13,991 bases of DNA from Actinomycetota bacterium (GTDB lineage Bacteria; Actinomycetota; Acidimicrobiia; Acidimicrobiales; Ilumatobacteraceae): contig SXYT01000062.1 in the NCBI GenBank assembly GCA_005788205.1, positions 1-13,991 of the forward strand, given 5' to 3'. Shown here in pieces: positions 6,471 to 12,933 of the stretch; position 1 is the stretch's first letter; every line of letters begins with the position of its first letter. Made by a program: the position numbers and the translations under genes. A model generated the notes under the pieces. The model did not search any database and had not been told where the DNA came from. It saw only the letters and a program-made list of their open reading frames with translations.

Positions 6471-8738
6471 ATGGCTGTCACTGCAGGAACCCCCATCGAA
6501 CTGGTCGAGGCCGTCTACGCCAAGCTCGCCGCGAACGTTGCCACGGGACGCTCGCGCCTCGGCCGGCCCCTCACCCTCGCCGAGAAGATCCTGGTGAACC
6601 ACCTGGTGGACCCCGCCGCCCAGGAGATGGAGCGCGGCCGCAGCTACGCAGACTTCAACCCCGACCGTGTGGCCATGCAGGATGCGACTGCGCAGATGGC
6701 ACTACTGCAGTTCATGACGGCAGGGCTCCCCTCGACCGCGGTGCCGTCGACCGTGCACTGCGACCACCTCATCCTCGCAAAGGTGGGTGCGAAGCTCGAC
6801 CTGCGCGACGCAAATGACACGAACCGTGAGGTGTACGACTTCCTGCGCAGCGTGTCGGCAAAGTACGGCATCGGGTTCTGGGGCCCCGGCAGCGGCATCA
6901 TCCACCAGGTCGTGCTGGAGAACTACGCGTTCCCGGGCGGCATGATGATCGGCACCGACAGCCACACCCCGAACGCGGGCGGCCTCGGCATGGTCGCCAT
7001 CGGTGTGGGCGGTGCCGACGCGGTCGACGTGATGACCGGCTTCCCGTTCAACGTGCGCTGGCCGAAGGTGATCGGCATCAAGCTGACGGGCTCGCTCTCC
7101 GGGTGGAGCAGTCCGAAGGACGTCATCCTCGAGGTGGCGCGCCAGCTCACCGTCGAGGGCGGCACCGGCGCGATCGCCGAGTACTTCGGCCCCGGCGCCG
7201 ACACGATCTCGGCCACCGGCAAGGCGACCGTGTGCAACATGGGCGCGGAAATCGGCGCCACCTGCTCGGTGTTCGGGTACGACTCCAACATGGCCACCTA
7301 CCTGAAGGCCACCGGCCGCGGGGCGATTGCCGCGGCGGCCGACAAGGTCGCCGAGCACCTGCGTGCGGACGAGGGCGCGCAGTACGACCAGGTCATCGAG
7401 ATCGACCTGTCGACACTGAAGCCGCTCATCAACGGCCCGCACTCCCCCGACCGTGCGCACCGCGTGGGTGCCGACGGCGTGGGCAAGGCCGCCCGCGAGA
7501 ACGACTGGCCGCTCGAGGTGTCGGCGGCCCTCATCGGATCGTGCACGAACTCCTCGTACGAGGACATCACCCGGGCGGCATCCATCGCGCGCCAGGCGGC
7601 GGCAAAGGGCCTGAAAGCGAGGACGGAACTGCTGATCTCCCCCGGGTCCGAGCAGATCCGCGCCACGATCGAGCGTGACGGCCTCCTCGCCGACCTCGAG
7701 GCAATCGGTGCCACCGTCCTCGCGAACGCGTGCGGGCCGTGCATCGGCCAGTGGGAGCGCGCGGCGGACAAGACCGCGAAGCCGAACAGCATCGTGAACT
7801 CCTTCAACCGAAACTTCCCGAAGCGCGCAGACGGCTCGGCGAACACGCTGTCGTTCGTGACCAGCCCTGACACCGTGATGGCGGTCGCCCTGTCGGGTCG
7901 GCTCGACTTCGACCCCACCGTCGACACGATCACGGCACCCGACGGCACCGAGGTGCTGCTCGATGCGCCCGTAGGCGAAATCGTTCCGGCCCGGGGATAC
8001 GACCCGGGTGTCGACACGTTCACCGCTCCGCCGCCCAGCGGCAGCGGCGTGGTGGTGGAGGTCAGCCCGACCAGTGACCGACTCCAGCTGCTCGAGCCGT
8101 TCCCGGCGTGGGACGGCAAGGACTACCTGGAACTGCCCGTGCTCATGAAGGCAAAGGGCAAGTGCACGACCGACCACATCTCAGCGGCCGGCAAGTGGCT
8201 GACGTACCGCGGGCACCTCGAGAACATCTCGGGCAACCTGTTCATCGGTGCTGTCAATGCCCACGACGACGCCGTCGGCGAGGGACTCGACATCACCGAC
8301 GGCCAGCGCCGGATGTACCCGGACATCGCGAAGAACTACAGCAACGCGGGCATCCGCTGGTGCGCGATCGGTGACCAGAACTACGGCGAGGGCTCGTCGC
8401 GCGAGCACGCGGCCATGGAGCCCCGCTTCCGCGGTGGCGTCGTGATCTTCGCCCGGTCGTTCGCCCGCATCCATGAGACCAACCTGAAGAAGCAGGGACT
8501 CGTGCCGCTGACGTTCTCGGACCCCGCGACCTACGACGCGATCGGCGAGACCGACCGCATCAGCGTCCTCGATCTTCCCCCCGTGCCGGACAGGCCCGTG
8601 CAGTGCCGCATCACCAGAGCAGACGGCACGACCGTCGACTTCGAGGCGAAGCACACGTTCAGCCCCGAGCAGGTGGAGTGGTTCAAGGCCGGTTCGGCAC
8701 TGAACATCGTGCGAGCGAAGGTGGCGGCGGGCAAGTGA
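6471..8738 (+). CDS. acn: Aconitate hydratase, mitochondrial-type aconitase
   Basis: 755 residues. It interconverts citrate and isocitrate through cis-aconitate in the TCA cycle, using a [4Fe-4S] cluster. The sequence is of the mitochondrial aconitase type rather than the longer AcnA/IRP or AcnB types. Cluster cysteines are C358 (IGSCTNSSYED), C421 and C424 (NACGPCIGQW), the same numbers as in the mature pig mitochondrial enzyme as I remember them. N446, R447, R452, R580 (GKWLTYRGH) and S642/S643/R644 (GEGSSREH) also coincide; the N-terminal D98/H99 and D163-S164-H165 (GTDSHTPN) are offset by two. All catalytic residues I can check are present. The swivelling C-terminal domain occupies about 540-755. 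The ATG at 6471 is preceded by GAAAGG at suitable distance. It is divergent from the GntR regulator and probably under its control; citrate synthase is encoded 4 kb away on the same strand. Confidence 0.97.
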   Translation: MAVTAGTPIELVEAVYAKLAANVATGRSRLGRPLTLAEKILVNHLVDPAAQEMERGRSYADFNPDRVAMQDATAQMALLQFMTAGLPSTAVPSTVHCDHLILAKVGAKLDLRDANDTNREVYDFLRSVSAKYGIGFWGPGSGIIHQVVLENYAFPGGMMIGTDSHTPNAGGLGMVAIGVGGADAVDVMTGFPFNVRWPKVIGIKLTGSLSGWSSPKDVILEVARQLTVEGGTGAIAEYFGPGADTISATGKATVCNMGAEIGATCSVFGYDSNMATYLKATGRGAIAAAADKVAEHLRADEGAQYDQVIEIDLSTLKPLINGPHSPDRAHRVGADGVGKAARENDWPLEVSAALIGSCTNSSYEDITRAASIARQAAAKGLKARTELLISPGSEQIRATIERDGLLADLEAIGATVLANACGPCIGQWERAADKTAKPNSIVNSFNRNFPKRADGSANTLSFVTSPDTVMAVALSGRLDFDPTVDTITAPDGTEVLLDAPVGEIVPARGYDPGVDTFTAPPPSGSGVVVEVSPTSDRLQLLEPFPAWDGKDYLELPVLMKAKGKCTTDHISAAGKWLTYRGHLENISGNLFIGAVNAHDDAVGEGLDITDGQRRMYPDIAKNYSNAGIRWCAIGDQNYGEGSSREHAAMEPRFRGGVVIFARSFARIHETNLKKQGLVPLTFSDPATYDAIGETDRISVLDLPPVPDRPVQCRITRADGTTVDFEAKHTFSPEQVEWFKAGSALNIVRAKVAAGK

Positions 8739-8778
8739 CCGCGCGGTGCGGCCAGGGCCGCACCAACAATGACGGTCA
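8736..8778. terminator. Bidirectional terminator spanning two convergent stop codons
   Basis: GGTGCGGCC (8745-8753) and GGCCGCACC (8756-8764) form a perfect 9-base inverted repeat. Outside it, TGACCG (8736-8741) and CGGTCA (8773-8778) form a second 6-base pair of arms. Those outer arms contain the TGA stop of aconitase and, on the other strand, the TGA stop of the HAD/acyltransferase gene. There is no U tract, which is common in high-GC actinobacteria. It should serve both converging transcripts. Confidence 0.65.
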
Positions 8779-10203
8779 GGTGTCGAAACCCGGTCTGCGC
8801 TCGTCCTCGGCGTCCGGGTCACCCGTGTAGTTCGAGGGGAACGTGCGCCGCAGTTCGTCCTCCGTGGGCTCACGGTGTTCCCTGGCCTCGGGCGGCAGCA
8901 GCGCCGAGATCGCGTCCATGATGCGCCGCGTGTCGGCGTCGAGATCGTCGAAGCGGAGCTCGACGGGCGCGCCGACCGTCACGGTGACGAGCGGGGGCGA
9001 GGTGAGGTTCGCGATGTTCGGCAGCTTGGCGTTGCGCGGCCACACGTTCTCGGTGCCCCAAATGCCCACAGGGACCACGGTTGCCCTCGTGTCCCGGGCC
9101 AGTTTCGCCGCGCCCCATCGACCCTTCAGCACCGGGTCAAAAAAGGCCCTGCCGCGCGGGATCGTGCCCTGGGGCATCATCGCCACCATGTCCCCGGCAG
9201 CGAGCGCCTCGTGCGCGGCCCGCAGCGGCTCGTCGCTCCCTGTGCCGCGCTCCACGCGGATGCCGCCGAGTGCGGCGGCAATCTGGCCGACGACCGGGGC
9301 GTCGAACACTTCCTTCTTGCCGAGGAACCGCACTGCACGCCCCGTGCGGGCGACCGCCATGGACACCGCCGCCACGTCGAAGTAGCTGCGGTGGTTGCCC
9401 ACGATGATCGCGGCACCGTCGGCAGGGATGTTCTCGGTTCCCGAGATGTGCCACTTCGCGTACGGGAACGTCTCGGGGCGGGCGAACTTCATGAGCAGTT
9501 GCTGGGCCTCCAGACCGACCACCGGCACCTTCAGCACACCGTCCGGCACGTCGAAATTCGTGACGGGCCAGCGCCGCGCAGCCGCCAGGAGACGCAGCCG
9601 GAAATCAGGGTTCACGCACACCGGGTGACCGACGCTCGAGAGCAACGGCTCGTCGAAGACACTGTCGCTGTATGCCCAGCTCTCGGAGAGTTCCACGTCG
9701 TTGGCACCTGCCCACGCCCGCACCGCGTCGCGCTTGCCGCGCGACCACACATAGGGACCGTCGAGCTCGCCGTCATACCTGCCGTCTGCGTCGACGGCAT
9801 ACGTGGTCGCGATGACGTCGTCGAACCCGACCGCACGGGCGAACGGCTCGATGAGGTCGCGCGGCGTCGTCGTGGCGAGGACGACCTTGCGTCCCTCGTC
9901 CCTGTTCTTCTGCATCACGCTCCGCGCGTACGGCTGGAGCAATGCGACCAGGTCGTCGACCGCGGACGTTGCGGCCGCGCGCACCTCGTCACGCGAGTGG
10001 CCACGCATCGCCGCCACTGCCTGGCGGCCGAGGACCATCGACGGCAGGTTCTCACCGAACACCTCGAACACCTTGTAGAGGATTCCCTCGCCCGGGATGT
10101 CACGGTTGACAACCCCGGTCTCCCGGAGCACCCGGCTCACGACCTGGGCGGATGCACCCGAGAGCAGCGTGCGGTCGAGGTCGAAGAATGCTGCACCTGC
10201 CAT
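8776..10203 (-). CDS. HAD-IB phosphatase fused to PlsC-type 1-acylglycerol-3-phosphate acyltransferase
   Basis: 475 residues in two domains. Residues 1-210 are a HAD subfamily IB phosphatase like SerB: FFDLDRT with Asp8 and Asp10, ATTTPRD (motif II, about 110), GKRDAV with Lys157, and AYSDSVFDEPLL with Asp180/Asp184. Residues about 245-435 are a PlsC acyltransferase with NHRSYFD (His271 to Asp276, the HX4D motif), FLGKKEVF and MPQGTIPRG (343-351). The third block normally reads PEGT; here Gln replaces Glu, which I recall as usual in this actinobacterial fusion group. A role in phosphatidic acid synthesis is likely; the phosphatase substrate is unknown. ATG 10203 starts the conserved sequence (MAGAAFFDLDRT); a start at 10242 is less likely. 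TAACCT (10217-10212) lies 8 bases before the ATG with no ribosome binding site, so a leaderless mRNA is likely. Confidence 0.93.
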   Translation of the reverse strand: MAGAAFFDLDRTLLSGASAQVVSRVLRETGVVNRDIPGEGILYKVFEVFGENLPSMVLGRQAVAAMRGHSRDEVRAAATSAVDDLVALLQPYARSVMQKNRDEGRKVVLATTTPRDLIEPFARAVGFDDVIATTYAVDADGRYDGELDGPYVWSRGKRDAVRAWAGANDVELSESWAYSDSVFDEPLLSSVGHPVCVNPDFRLRLLAAARRWPVTNFDVPDGVLKVPVVGLEAQQLLMKFARPETFPYAKWHISGTENIPADGAAIIVGNHRSYFDVAAVSMAVARTGRAVRFLGKKEVFDAPVVGQIAAALGGIRVERGTGSDEPLRAAHEALAAGDMVAMMPQGTIPRGRAFFDPVLKGRWGAAKLARDTRATVVPVGIWGTENVWPRNAKLPNIANLTSPPLVTVTVGAPVELRFDDLDADTRRIMDAISALLPPEAREHREPTEDELRRTFPSNYTGDPDAEDERRPGFDT

Positions 10204-10279
10204 GGGGGCGCAGGTTATGCCCAAGAACTGTGGCGTCCGCACAGGTCGGGTGTGTCCGGGGGAACATGTGCCGGGAACG

Positions 10280-10385
10280 GGAAAGGCCCCGCGGGGGTGC
10301 GGGGCCTCTCAACCTGATCCTTAGGAGGGGGGTCCTTCGGGATCGATTCGGCTGGGCAAATGGGGGGCGCCCAGCGCGTTTATGT
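10280..10385 (-). ncRNA. 6C small RNA
   Basis: Read on the minus strand, this roughly 105-base unit has the hallmark of the actinobacterial 6C RNA family: two hairpins each exposing six cytosines. Hairpin 1 pairs 10369-10375 with 10351-10357 (7 bp, GCTGGGC/GCCCAGC), with the loop GCCCCCCATTT. Hairpin 2 has an outer stem GATCC/GGATC (10344-10340 with 10320-10316) and an inner AGGA/TCCT stem (10336-10333 with 10326-10323) closing a loop of exactly CCCCCC. A GC-rich terminator follows. In mycobacteria the 6C RNA (B11) is reported to pair through its C-rich loops with G-rich sites near translation starts. As I recall, B11 also sits next to a HAD-IB gene, as here. The ends are estimated from the promoter and terminator. 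Confidence 0.85.
10284..10307 (-). terminator. Rho-independent terminator of the 6C RNA
   Basis: AGGCCCCGC and GCGGGGCCT form a perfect 9-base stem (10284-10292 with 10299-10307) with a 6-base loop. On the minus strand the stem is followed by TTTCCC. This is a short U run, so the terminator points toward the HAD/acyltransferase gene and separates it from the small RNA. The loop on this strand reads ACCCCC, a third C-rich loop. Confidence 0.8.
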
Positions 10386-10391
10386 GCTCCC

Positions 10392-10420
10392 ATTATGAAC
10401 GTGAATGGGTGAACACTCAA
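10392..10420 (-). promoter_or_regulatory. Promoter of the 6C RNA
   Basis: On the minus strand TTGAGT (10420-10415) and CATAAT (10397-10392) are separated by exactly 17 bases. Each is close to the housekeeping sigma-factor consensus and this is the best promoter in the window. It would start transcription near 10385, just before the first 6C hairpin. Confidence 0.7.
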
Positions 10421-10438
10421 GATGAAGGAGACGATACT
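10411..10438 (+). promoter_or_regulatory. Candidate lysR promoter, back to back with the 6C promoter
   Basis: TGAACA (10411-10416) and GATACT (10433-10438) are 16 bases apart on the plus strand and would start transcription near 10445, about 35 bases before the lysR ATG. The -35 element overlaps that of the divergent 6C promoter by two bases. The assignment is by eye and less certain than the 6C promoter. Confidence 0.4.
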
Positions 10439-10447
10439 TGCTATCGT
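10431..10447. promoter_or_regulatory. Palindrome, probable LysR-type regulator binding site
   Basis: ACGATA and TATCGT form a perfect 6-base inverted repeat around a CTTGC spacer, 17 bases in all. It overlaps the proposed lysR promoter and is centred about 54 bases upstream of the proposed 6C start. LysR-type regulators typically bind an AT-rich dyad in that range upstream of a divergent target and overlapping their own promoter. It is not an exact T-N11-A box. Confidence 0.5.
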
Positions 10448-10479
10448 TTTTAGAGATAACCCCACAGGAGGCCCCACTC

Positions 10480-11430
10480 ATGGAGATCAAGCAGCTGCAG
10501 AGCCTGTTGGCGATTGCTGACCATGGTTCGTTCTCGGCGGCCGCCCGGGCCCTCGACACCGTCCAGTCCAATGTGTCGGCCCATATCTCGCGCCTCGAGA
10601 AGACCCTGGGTGCGGTCCTTGTCGACCGTCATCTCGGCGTGTTGACCGACGAGGGCGACATGGTGGCGGCCCGGGCCCGCAGGATCATGCACGAACTCGA
10701 GGACATTGACTCCGACATCCACTCCCTGGGTGACTCCGCAGTGGGCGACTCGCATGTCGGGACAATCGGCACCACCGCCAGGTGGCTGATGCCCCGCCTG
10801 CTGCCGACTCTCGGCCGCACCAATCCGGGCGTGCGGATGACCGTGGTCGAGAGCGCCACCAGTTCACTGGTGCCGTTGCTGAACGCCGGGGAGATCGACG
10901 CCGCGATCATTCACCTCCCCGTGGAGGGTGACTACGAGGTGCGGGAGATGTTCGCGGAGAGCCTGCTGCTCCTGTGCCACAACAACCACCCGCTCGCGGG
11001 GCGCAGCGAGATCTCCATCGTCGAACTCGCCGAGCACCCGATCCTGCTCGCGCCTTCCGGCACCGCCCAGAGACGGATCCTCGACAAGGCTGCTGCCAAC
11101 CACGGGGTCAGCCTGCGGTCACAGGCAGAAATCGACGGGGTTCGTTTGATGACATCGCTCGCCTTCGAGGGCTTCGGTGCAGCGATCGTCCCTGCCTCGG
11201 CCATCCCCGGCTGGCTGCAGGGGCCGTTCGTGCGCGTCTCGGTGCCCGAGCTGCCGCGACGTGTTGTGGGCTGGGTGCAGAGGGCGCGGCCGAGACCGAA
11301 CCGTGCCACGCTCGCAGTGCGCGACGTCGCTCTCGGGATCGTGCAAAAGCACGGCGACAGACAGCCCGGCGTCACCGTGAACGTGGGCATTGTGGCCGGC
11401 AGGGGACCCCGCCAGGCCTCCCCTGCCTAA
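10480..11430 (+). CDS. LysR-family transcriptional regulator
   Basis: 316 residues, the usual LysR length. The N-terminal winged helix-turn-helix spans about 1-62: MEIKQLQSLLAIADHGSFSA, then ALDTVQSNVSAHISRLEKTLGAVLVDR with the recognition helix near 28-40. A two-lobed periplasmic-binding-like effector domain fills about 90-290 (LPTLGRTNPGVRMTVVES, LNAGEIDAAIIHLP, VRLMTSLAFEGFGAAIVPAS). AGGAGG 8 bases upstream fixes the start at 10480. The gene faces away from the 6C small RNA and runs toward the carboxyltransferase gene 9 bases on, which however has its own -10 element. The effector is unknown. Candidate targets are its own gene, the 6C RNA and the carboxyltransferase gene. Confidence 0.95.
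   Translation: MEIKQLQSLLAIADHGSFSAAARALDTVQSNVSAHISRLEKTLGAVLVDRHLGVLTDEGDMVAARARRIMHELEDIDSDIHSLGDSAVGDSHVGTIGTTARWLMPRLLPTLGRTNPGVRMTVVESATSSLVPLLNAGEIDAAIIHLPVEGDYEVREMFAESLLLLCHNNHPLAGRSEISIVELAEHPILLAPSGTAQRRILDKAAANHGVSLRSQAEIDGVRLMTSLAFEGFGAAIVPASAIPGWLQGPFVRVSVPELPRRVVGWVQRARPRPNRATLAVRDVALGIVQKHGDRQPGVTVNVGIVAGRGPRQASPA
11398..11427. repeat. Inverted repeat at the lysR end, just before the carboxyltransferase promoter
   Basis: GGCAGGGGA (11398-11406) and TCCCCTGCC (11419-11427) are perfect 9-base arms around a 12-base spacer. They occupy the last codons of lysR and end immediately before the TAATCT element. It could act as an operator over the carboxyltransferase promoter or as a weak terminator of lysR. 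No T tract follows. Confidence 0.5.
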
Positions 11431-11433
11431 TCT
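11428..11433 (+). promoter_or_regulatory. -10 element of a leaderless promoter
   Basis: TAATCT ends 6 bases before the GTG start at 11440, and its first three bases are the lysR stop codon TAA. No ribosome binding site precedes the GTG. A -10 at this distance puts the transcription start on or next to the start codon, the actinobacterial leaderless pattern. No clear -35 is visible. Confidence 0.55.
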
Positions 11434-11439
11434 GTTCCC

Positions 11440-12813
11440 GTGAGCGACACGGGCACCACCTTCGGCAGGGTCCTGCTGGAGCTTCAGCACAAGGTCCCCG
11501 GTGCCGCCAGTGCCGACATCCGCGAGTTGCCGTCCGGCCGCACGATCGTGTGGCTGGAGGTCGACGGCTCACACCACAAGGGCGCACTCTCGGCCGCAGC
11601 GTCGCAGGTCATCGCCACCGCCGCCGAGACGGCCCGCACGAAGGGGCTGCCTCTCGTCGGTCAGTTCGCCTCGTCCGGCGCGGACATCCTCGAGGGCATC
11701 GCCGCCCTCCACGGCTGGGGCCGCGCGGCGAAGGCGCTGGCCGATTGCTCCGGCGTCGTGCCAACCATCAACATCGTGAGCGGCCCTGCCGTGTCGGGCC
11801 CGGCACTCCTCATCGGTCTCGCCGACTTCGTGGTGATGACCGAGGACTCCTACGCGTTCGTCAGCGGGCCGACGATGGTGGAGGAGTTCACCGGCATCGC
11901 TGTCACCACGGACGAGCTCGGCGGCCCCGCGGCCCACGCCCGCCAGAGCGGTGCCGCAACGATCGTCGTCACTGACACTGCGGCGGCACTCGACTGGGTC
12001 GACGCGCTTCTCGCCTTCCTCCCCGACAGTGTCGACTCCTTGCCCGCCTTCAGTGCCTCTGGGGACCCCGACGACCGTTCCACGCCGGAGGCCGGCGGGC
12101 TCATGCCGGAGACCTCGACGGGCAGCTACGACGTGCGCGACGTCATAGCCTCCCTCGTGGACGACGGCTATCACCTGGAGCTGCGCCAGAGATGGGCGAC
12201 GAACGTGGTCACCACCCTCGCGACAATGGGCGGCCACACCGTGGGGATCGTCGCCAACCAGCCGCTGTCTCTCGCGGGCACCCTGGACATCCCGGCCTCG
12301 CAGAAGGCCGCACGGTTCGTCTCGTTCTGCGACGCGTTCAACATCCCGATCCTCACCCTCGTCGACACGCCCGGCTTCTACCCCGGCAAGGACCTCGAGT
12401 GGCGCGGGATGATCCGCCACGGGGCACAGCTTGTCTTCGCCTACGGACGCGCGACCGTGCCCCGCATCTGCGTGATCCTTCGCAAGTCGTACGGCGGTGC
12501 CTACATCGTCATGGACTCGAAGAAAATGGGCAACGACCTCTGTCTTGCCTGGCCCGGCGCCGAGCTTGCGGTCATGGGAGCGGGCCAGGCGGCCGCCATC
12601 CTCCAGCGACGCGCGACCGACGAGGAGAGGGCCGCGTTCGAGGCGGACTACACCGCCCGCCTGCTGAACCCGTACGTGGCGGCCGAGCGTGGCTACGTCG
12701 ACGCCGTCATCGACCCGGCCGACACCCGCAGGGAGATCTGTGCGGCACTTCACATGCTCCGCGACAAGCGCGAGCGACTCGTCTCGCGCAAGCACGACAA
12801 CTCCCCCCTCTGA
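11440..12813 (+). CDS. Acyl-CoA carboxylase carboxyltransferase (beta) subunit
   Basis: 457 residues, some 60-80 shorter at the N-terminus than typical 520-residue AccD/PccB proteins but with the normal C-terminus (SRKHDNSPL). It transfers a carboxyl group from biotin to an acyl-CoA such as acetyl- or propionyl-CoA. The first crotonase-like half covers about 30-190 (FASSGADILEG, INIVSGPAVSGP). The second half covers 235-440: RQRWATNVVTTLATMGGHTVGIVANQP, VDTPGFYPG at 308-316, RKSYGGAYIVM at 348-358 and WPGAELAVMGAGQAA. By eye Ile356 aligns with the residue (Asp422) that sets substrate choice in Streptomyces PccB; Ile there is the acetyl-CoA-carboxylase-like state. No biotin carboxylase or carrier gene is in the window, so the partner must be elsewhere. 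The GTG start is supported by the adjacent TAATCT. Confidence 0.93.
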   Translation: MSDTGTTFGRVLLELQHKVPGAASADIRELPSGRTIVWLEVDGSHHKGALSAAASQVIATAAETARTKGLPLVGQFASSGADILEGIAALHGWGRAAKALADCSGVVPTINIVSGPAVSGPALLIGLADFVVMTEDSYAFVSGPTMVEEFTGIAVTTDELGGPAAHARQSGAATIVVTDTAAALDWVDALLAFLPDSVDSLPAFSASGDPDDRSTPEAGGLMPETSTGSYDVRDVIASLVDDGYHLELRQRWATNVVTTLATMGGHTVGIVANQPLSLAGTLDIPASQKAARFVSFCDAFNIPILTLVDTPGFYPGKDLEWRGMIRHGAQLVFAYGRATVPRICVILRKSYGGAYIVMDSKKMGNDLCLAWPGAELAVMGAGQAAAILQRRATDEERAAFEADYTARLLNPYVAAERGYVDAVIDPADTRREICAALHMLRDKRERLVSRKHDNSPL

Positions 12814-12846
12814 CGAGCCCGACCCCGGCCCGCCCGTCGACCGGAT

Positions 12847-12898
12847 TGCCCCCGCAGGGGTGGCATCGCCTAATCTCGGGGCGGGGAAAAAAGCCCCG
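12847..12898 (+). promoter_or_regulatory. Citrate synthase promoter and leader hairpins
   Basis: The 120-base gap holds a bulged inverted repeat (TGCCCCC at 12847-12853 with GGGGTGGCA ending at 12865), which may terminate the carboxyltransferase transcript or act as an operator. TAATCT (12871-12876) follows, identical to the -10 before the carboxyltransferase gene; TTGCCC (12846-12851) is a possible -35 at a long 19-base spacing. Downstream, CGGGGC (12877-12882) and GCCCCG (12893-12898) form a 6-base stem with a GGGGAAAAAA loop at the very start of the leader. Confidence 0.45.
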
Positions 12899-12933
12899 AC
12901 ACATCACATAGTCAGTGGTAAAGGGGACCCCAA

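Noticed and set aside
6702..8177. 491-codon minus-strand frame inside aconitase
   Set aside because: It is an antisense shadow with Arg/His-rich composition; aconitase on the other strand has every catalytic motif.
8875..10317. 480-codon plus-strand frame opposite the HAD/acyltransferase gene
   Set aside because: It is an antisense shadow with no recognisable domain, and it runs through the 6C terminator.
10100..10477. 125-codon minus-strand frame across the lysR/HAD gap
   Set aside because: It overlaps the 6C hairpins and terminator and the start of the HAD gene in another frame. The composition is Arg/Pro-rich, and the RNA explanation is much stronger.
11569..12795. 408-codon minus-strand frame opposite the carboxyltransferase gene
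   Set aside because: It is an antisense shadow of a well-supported gene.
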